Source of the DNA: a bacterium
GTDB taxonomy: Bacteria > KSB1 > UBA2214
Assembly: GCA_029560815.1 (NCBI GenBank)
Contig: JAKQKF010000216.1
Coordinates: 1 to 19,458, forward strand
DNA length: 19,458 bases
Direction: 5' to 3'
The position numbers and the translations under genes were made by a program. The notes below the pieces were generated by a model. The model was not told the origin of the DNA, did no database searches, and saw nothing but the letters and a program-made list of their open reading frames with translations. This document shows positions 15,270 through 19,458 of the stretch, piece by piece. Each line of letters starts with the position of its first letter. Positions within the stretch are counted from its first letter, which is position 1.

Positions 15270-15385
15270 CGGCAGGGCGGCTGCCGGCTGGCGAGAGTCG
15301 ATCAAACCGGCCCGGCGCAGGGGAGCCGGGCGTCTGACCGTCGGGATCCGGCGATCGCCGGACGACGTGCGCAGAGCAGCGCGCA
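15270..15385. repeat. series of four consecutive hairpins
   Basis: Four perfect stems follow each other: CGGCAG/CTGCCG (15270-15286); GCCCGGC/GCCGGGC with an 8-nt loop (15310-15331); the 16-bp palindrome at 15347-15362 flanked by CGTC (15339) and GACG (15364); and TGCGC/GCGCA (15368-15385). The run is compact and in a noncoding region. High GC content makes single stems easy to obtain by chance, so the evidence for function is the density and order only. Confidence 0.45.
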
Positions 15386-15529
15386 AGGCGGCCGCACAGC
15401 TGTAACATTGGCGGGTCTTTTACAGTATATGGTATAGGCCTGACCACTGCTTCTGGTGGCACCGGATTATCGTCAGGCTGCAGTTATACACCAGGTCTCG
15501 AAAAAACAGAGAAAGATCAAGGGACGACC

Positions 15530-16801
15530 ATGTCTGTTGCAGCGGCTAAACGGGAATCTCCTCTCGCCGGTCTTCTCTCCGGTAAAATGGGCGAGATGCA
15601 GGTCAGGGTTGACGACTTGACCCGAAAGTATGCCCGGCTCTGGCTCGAGACGCCGGCAACCTTTCCCGATTTGGGCTCCGGCCACAGCCGCGATCAGAAG
15701 CGGGAGCTGGAACGGGAGGTGACGCTGCTGCTTGATCGAATCGAACAGAGCCGGCAGCAGGGCGCCCTCGACCGGGCGAAATTGCAGGAAACCATGCAGC
15801 AGGCCGGCGGCGGGATCGAGGAGCTGTGCGGCCGGGCCGGCCTCTATTTTGATCCTTCGTTCACGGCCGGATTCGAACGCGCCACCAGGGAATTCTTGCG
15901 CAAGGTGAAGGCCTTCGACGCCGGAATCGCGCCTGAAAGCATCTACCAGGCCATGCGCAACATCTGGATTGCGAATTCGCTGCAGGCGCTGATGGAACGG
16001 GAGATGGACTGCCCCGATCCGGTCTTCGCCTACAGCATGCTCTACCCCTATTCCGACAATGTCAATGACGATCCCGGCTTGTCCTTTGCCGGTAAATGTG
16101 AGCTGAACGATCATTTCCGGAGATGGCTGGAGGGGGAGGAGGCCGCGCCCCGGAACGCGACCGAACAAAAGATCCATGCCCTCGTCCAACTCATCGAGGG
16201 TACGTTCGCGCGCTCGCGCCATCCGGCTGTTTTTCAAAGCTTGCTCGCCATCTTCAATGCCCAGGTCAAAAGCCTGATCCAGCAAAAGCACCAGCACGCC
16301 GGCGGCGCATCGAGAATCCTCGAGATCAGTGTCGAAAAAGGAGGAACCTCGGTGCTGGCGGACGGCTATCTGATCGAGGGCGCTCTGGATGAAGAGTTTG
16401 CGGAATTTTGTTTCGGCTACGGGGTCTTTCTGCAATTTGCGGATGATCTGCAGGATGTGGCGGACGATCTGGCCAATGGCCATCAGACCCTCTATTCGCA
16501 AATCGCCGAAAAGGCTCCACTCGACGCCCTGGCGAGCCGGCTTTTCAATTTTATGCAGCAGGTCGTCGACCTGCATCTCGCCGGACAGCGCCATCGGCGC
16601 TTCCGGGAACTGATCCTGAAAAATTGCTGTTTTATGGTGCAAGAGGCGGTCTGTAAAACCACCCGGTTTTATTCGCCGGGGTATCTGCGCGCGATCGAGC
16701 GCCATTTTCCCCTGACCCTGCCTTTTTATTTGCAGGTTAAAAAGCAGCTGAAGAAAATGCTCCTGGAGCAGCGGCCCCAACTGGAGGGATTGGCAGTATG
16801 A
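15530..16801 (+). CDS. class 1 isoprenoid biosynthesis enzyme-like protein
   Basis: A 423-residue, probably all-helical protein. Two aspartate-rich motifs stand where class I prenyl or terpene synthases bind Mg-diphosphate: 'YSDNVNDDP' (174-182) and 'FADDLQDVADDL' (303-314, containing DDxxD). Between them 'ILEISVEKGGTSVLADGYL' (263-281) resembles the glycine/serine-rich helix of this superfamily. It matches the poorly characterised 'class 1 isoprenoid biosynthesis enzyme' family seen in Bacteroidetes-like genomes and not a standard geranylgeranyl or squalene synthase. Substrate and product are unknown. The first 100 residues are charged and partly coiled-coil-like. The ATG at 15530 has AAGGGA about 7 nt upstream. 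Its stop overlaps the next gene's start by 4 nt, so the two are probably co-translated. Confidence 0.7.
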   Translation: MSVAAAKRESPLAGLLSGKMGEMQVRVDDLTRKYARLWLETPATFPDLGSGHSRDQKRELEREVTLLLDRIEQSRQQGALDRAKLQETMQQAGGGIEELCGRAGLYFDPSFTAGFERATREFLRKVKAFDAGIAPESIYQAMRNIWIANSLQALMEREMDCPDPVFAYSMLYPYSDNVNDDPGLSFAGKCELNDHFRRWLEGEEAAPRNATEQKIHALVQLIEGTFARSRHPAVFQSLLAIFNAQVKSLIQQKHQHAGGASRILEISVEKGGTSVLADGYLIEGALDEEFAEFCFGYGVFLQFADDLQDVADDLANGHQTLYSQIAEKAPLDALASRLFNFMQQVVDLHLAGQRHRRFRELILKNCCFMVQEAVCKTTRFYSPGYLRAIERHFPLTLPFYLQVKKQLKKMLLEQRPQLEGLAV

Positions 16802-19164
16802 CCACCGGCACCCGCATCATCCGGAGTGGCTGCCTGCTCTTTATGGCAGCGCTTTGGGTTGGTGATCCGCGGGCTGCCGGGCAAACGCTTTTCGTGAACG
16901 GACGGGTTCACGATGCGAAATCCGGACTGCCCCTGCCCGCGGCCAACGTGCAGGTGATCGGCACCGTCTCCGGTACAATCACCAACAGCGATGGCGGTTT
17001 TCGCCTTCAGGTCACGCCGCCGGCCAGACTGCGCGTTAGCTATATCGGTTATAACAGTCAGTCGTTTGCCGTCGAGGCTGCTGATGTGGACAGCCTCGAC
17101 ATCAGACTGGTTCCTGCGGTGATCGACATGGGCCAGCTGACGATCACGGCCAGAAATCCGGCCTACGCGATCATGGAAAAAGTATTTGCCCGCAAGCGGG
17201 CGATGCAGGAAAAAATCCGCACTTTCAGCGCCCGTGCTTATCATCGGCTCAATGTCCGCAACGACTCGTCCGTAGTCGTAATCGTCGAAAATGTTTCGCG
17301 GCTCTACTGGCAGGCGGGACGCGGCAGCCGGGAGGTTTTTGGTGAACTCAAACAGACCACCAATCTTCCCACCCTGCGCCAGGGCATCGGCGTCAGCGAC
17401 ATTCCCAATTTTTACGATGACGATATTCCCGTCGGCGGCTATACCTTCGTCGGTCCCACCCATCCTCAAGCTTTCGATTTTTACAATTTCTCTCTTTCCG
17501 GCCGCCACGCCATGGATGGCCGCATTATCTACGAGATCCACATCGCTCCGAAAGGCCGGCTGCAGCCCCTGTTCGAGGGCGAGATCGCGATCCAGGATTC
17601 AACCTTCGCCCTGATCGCCGTGGAACTCGCCGGCTCGGGCATGGCCCGCCAGATGATATTGCAGCGATACCAGGTGCATCTCGAGCAGCAGTTCCGCGAG
17701 ATCTCCCCCGGCATCTGGCTGCCCGCTGACTGGCATGAGCAGGGGACCCTCAACGTCGGCATGACCGGGCTCCAGTTTCCCGCCATCCACTATCGCCGCC
17801 TGGCCAGCCTCGATGATCATCAGCTCAATGTCCCCGTTCCGGACTCCCTCTTTCGTCTGGAACGCTATGAGAGCCCGCGTGACACCGCTCTGCTCTTCAC
17901 AGAGCGCGGCGTGCCGCTCTCCTTTGAGGAGAACTGGGCCTATGAACATATCGACAGCTCCATGACCCTGCTGAAAGCCTTCAAGCCGACGGGATTCATC
18001 GCCAGAATGGCCAAACTGGATGTGCGTGCTAATGACCAGAGTCTGACTGAAAGTGACACGACTGGAGGGAAAAAGGGCGGAAGCGGTGCCGGCGGCCGGT
18101 TCCTGCTGCTGCACAAGCCGGCGGTGTGGTTCAACCGCGTCGATGCCCTGCACCTGGGCTGGAACAGCAGTCTGAGCCGGGGAGCGTGGAAGCTGAACGG
18201 AGGTGCGGCCTACAACACCGGACCCGGACGCTGGGGCTGGCAGGCCGGGCTGGCGCACACCGGGAGCCGGGGTGGACTGGAAGCCGCCTGGTCCGATGAG
18301 ACGCGGCCGCTTGCGGCGGCAGAGAATTATCCGCTGCTCTTCAATTCCGTGCCGCTGCTGCTGGGGTACCGGGATTATTATGATTATTACCATGCCCGCG
18401 GCTGGCGCGGCAGCCTCATGCTGAACAGCCGGAAACAGCATCTGGCCGGAAAACTCTCCCTGCTGCGCGAGATTCATGACTCCGTGATAAAAACGAGCGA
18501 TTTCGATCTGGTCCGGCGCAAGGAGCCGCAGCGCGCCAATCCCGCCATCAGCGCGGGCACGGTGGCAGCCCTGGCCGTGCGGCTCGATTGGGGCCAGGCG
18601 GAACCTGATCTGTTCAGCGGAGCAAAGGGGATTCGCCTGGAATATGAGCGCGGGCTGGAGGATTTTATCGGGGGAGAGTACGGCTATAGTCTCTTTCGCC
18701 TCAGGGCCGGCACGCGACTGGAGACCTTCTTGCGCCGGCAGATGGTGCCCGCGGCACTCGACCTCCATCTCATCGCCGGCGCAGCCACGGCGAACGCGCC
18801 CGTGCAGCGGCTCGCCGGTCTGCCGGGTGCGCTGGGGCTCTGGAGCCCCTTTGGCTCTTTTCATACCCTGCGCGGCGGCTCCCTCTATGGGGAAAAATAC
18901 GCCGGACTCTTCTGGGAGCACAGTTTTCGCGCCTGGCCATTCGATGCCCTGGGCTGGCGCTATCCGGGCGAGAAGGGAGTGGGCCTGCTCCTGCATGGCG
19001 CACACGGGCGCATCTGGGGAGATGCGCCGGCTGATAAACTCGACTTGCACGAACTGGGCATTTCGCTGAGCGGATTGTTCTCCTACGTGCGCGTGGATGT
19101 GACCCGGCGTCTGGGCACGCCGGGGTTCTGGTGCACGGGCTTGAGCGTCGCCAAATTTTTCTGA
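16798..19164 (+). CDS. DUF5686-type outer membrane protein with carboxypeptidase-regulatory-like domain
   Basis: The 788-residue protein has a signal peptide (about 1-28, ending 'DPRAAGQ') and then a CarboxypepD_reg-like beta-sandwich at 31-117 ('VNGRVHDAKSGLPLPAANVQ', 'GTITNSDGGFRL', 'LRVSYIGYNSQSF'), as in TonB-dependent receptor N-termini. The next segment, 'ARNPAYAIMEKVFARKRAM', is the usual start of the DUF5686 family. A low-complexity Gly/Lys linker near 427-440 precedes a C-terminal half of alternating amphipathic strands that should form an outer membrane beta-barrel; the last residue is Phe ('SVAKFF'), a common barrel signature. There is no plug domain or TonB box, so it is not a normal TonB receptor. 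The ATG at 16798 overlaps the stop of the isoprenoid-synthase-like gene, which suggests a joint role in the envelope. Ligand or activity unknown. Confidence 0.8.
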   Translation: MTTGTRIIRSGCLLFMAALWVGDPRAAGQTLFVNGRVHDAKSGLPLPAANVQVIGTVSGTITNSDGGFRLQVTPPARLRVSYIGYNSQSFAVEAADVDSLDIRLVPAVIDMGQLTITARNPAYAIMEKVFARKRAMQEKIRTFSARAYHRLNVRNDSSVVVIVENVSRLYWQAGRGSREVFGELKQTTNLPTLRQGIGVSDIPNFYDDDIPVGGYTFVGPTHPQAFDFYNFSLSGRHAMDGRIIYEIHIAPKGRLQPLFEGEIAIQDSTFALIAVELAGSGMARQMILQRYQVHLEQQFREISPGIWLPADWHEQGTLNVGMTGLQFPAIHYRRLASLDDHQLNVPVPDSLFRLERYESPRDTALLFTERGVPLSFEENWAYEHIDSSMTLLKAFKPTGFIARMAKLDVRANDQSLTESDTTGGKKGGSGAGGRFLLLHKPAVWFNRVDALHLGWNSSLSRGAWKLNGGAAYNTGPGRWGWQAGLAHTGSRGGLEAAWSDETRPLAAAENYPLLFNSVPLLLGYRDYYDYYHARGWRGSLMLNSRKQHLAGKLSLLREIHDSVIKTSDFDLVRRKEPQRANPAISAGTVAALAVRLDWGQAEPDLFSGAKGIRLEYERGLEDFIGGEYGYSLFRLRAGTRLETFLRRQMVPAALDLHLIAGAATANAPVQRLAGLPGALGLWSPFGSFHTLRGGSLYGEKYAGLFWEHSFRAWPFDALGWRYPGEKGVGLLLHGAHGRIWGDAPADKLDLHELGISLSGLFSYVRVDVTRRLGTPGFWCTGLSVAKFF

Positions 19165-19322
19165 CTTGAACGGCTGCAGAACTGCACGGAAGGAGATGAA
19201 TCGATGGCGGTTTGAGGCACAACGCCGGGTATTTTTTTTCCGGTGCTGGCCTCTCTGACCCCGTAGTGTCCTGACAGCTCCGTCTTACCTGTCGCCCCTT
19301 CATCCCGCTATGATTACAGCGG

Positions 19323-19458
19323 TTATTTCACCTGCTCGAGTTCCGGCTCGATCGCCGGGGGAATGGTCACCCCCTTCAGCGCCGCACCGACATCTTTCAG
19401 CCCATGCCCGGTGATGAGCAGGACGATCTGAGCCGCCGGATCGATGCGGGGATCATCC
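19323..19458 (-). CDS. thrC: threonine synthase, C-terminal end (partial)
   Basis: The last 44 codons of a minus-strand gene run from the window edge to a TAA at 19323-19325. The sequence 'AQIVLLITGHGLKDVGAALK' followed by a short proline-rich tail matches the C-terminus of PLP-dependent threonine synthases, which convert O-phosphohomoserine to threonine ('TGHGLKD' is a frequent signature there). The catalytic lysine and PLP site lie outside the window. It converges on the DUF5686-type gene across 158 nt, in which I see only a weak CCGG..CCGG pair around a T tract near 19231-19247. The identification rests on a short segment. Confidence 0.65.
   Translation of the reverse strand, partial: DDPRIDPAAQIVLLITGHGLKDVGAALKGVTIPPAIEPELEQVK

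Larger units (their letters stand above)
15167..15529. other. divergent intergenic region with several hairpins
   Basis: This 363-nt space separates the leftward CotH gene from the rightward isoprenoid-synthase operon. It holds an imperfect inverted repeat at 15187-15230 and a run of GC-rich hairpins at 15270-15385. A possible rightward promoter, TTGGCG (15408-15413) with TATAGG (15433-15438), and a small hairpin CCAC..GTGG near 15444-15459 follow. If that promoter is right, the large hairpins lie upstream of the RNA start and would act as DNA or belong to another transcript. No protein-coding frame is supported. Confidence 0.5.

Noticed and set aside
15290..15460. Partial resemblance to a cobalamin riboswitch (a GGGAUCCGG hairpin, GCACAGCUGUAAC and GACCACUG in order)
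   Set aside because: The core B12 box is degenerate, the expected GGUG..GAAUCC element is not there, spacing is off, and the downstream gene has no link to cobalamin. An Rfam covariance search would settle it.
19231..19247. CCGG..CCGG pair around a T tract as terminator of the DUF5686-type gene
   Set aside because: Only a 4-bp stem, and the T run is in the loop and not after the stem.
19196..19258. 20-codon frame after AAGGAG downstream of the DUF5686-type gene
   Set aside because: The GGAG abuts the ATG, leaving too short a spacer, and the peptide resembles nothing known.

Overview
The window looks like chromosome of a GC-rich Gram-negative bacterium of the FCB superphylum, perhaps candidate phylum KSB1, Calditrichota or a neighbour. 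This placement is an inference. It rests on a secreted CotH-like protein ending in a 'PNPFN'-type type IX secretion (T9SS) sorting domain, a carboxypeptidase-regulatory-like plus beta-barrel outer membrane protein of DUF5686 type, and an ECF sigma/anti-sigma/lipoprotein operon. No rRNA, tRNA, CRISPR array or insertion sequence was recognised.

Left part (1-4660): a decayed and visibly less GC-rich segment. A DUF2461-family gene on the minus strand has lost the middle of its domain. A compact plus-strand operon at 928-3220 (ECF sigma factor, zinc-finger anti-sigma factor, lipoprotein with a C-terminal membrane anchor) is intact. It is followed by a graveyard of carbohydrate-active genes: the first 60 or so residues of a secreted carbohydrate-binding protein (plus strand) abut the shredded C-terminal part of a GH9-type glycoside hydrolase (minus strand).

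Middle (4660-12752): one tightly packed plus-strand operon. A predicted promoter and a cluster of TGACA half-sites precede a regulator that joins a helix-turn-helix to a PTS EIIA domain. Six genes of a complex I/group 4 hydrogenase-like membrane complex follow, in the order hyfB, hyfC, hyfE, hyfF, hyfG and a ferredoxin-hyfI fusion, with 4-bp overlaps or gaps of 11 nt or less. The large subunit lacks all four cysteines that hold the NiFe site and has no C-terminal maturation tail. The complex therefore looks like an energy-converting hydrogenase-related (Ehr) ion pump and not a hydrogenase. Its electron donor and acceptor are not encoded here. Transcription probably ends at a hairpin near 12734-12752.

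Right part (12836-19458): a large secreted CotH/lamin-tail/T9SS protein on the minus strand diverges, across a 363-nt hairpin-rich intergenic region, from a two-gene plus-strand operon. That operon encodes a class 1 isoprenoid-synthase-like protein whose stop overlaps the start of a DUF5686-type outer membrane protein. The window ends inside the 3' end of a minus-strand gene that looks like threonine synthase.

The best candidates for an under-described system are the EIIA-regulated Ni-less Ehr operon, which suggests control of a membrane ion pump by phosphotransferase status, and the coupled isoprenoid-synthase/outer-membrane-barrel pair with its structured upstream region.
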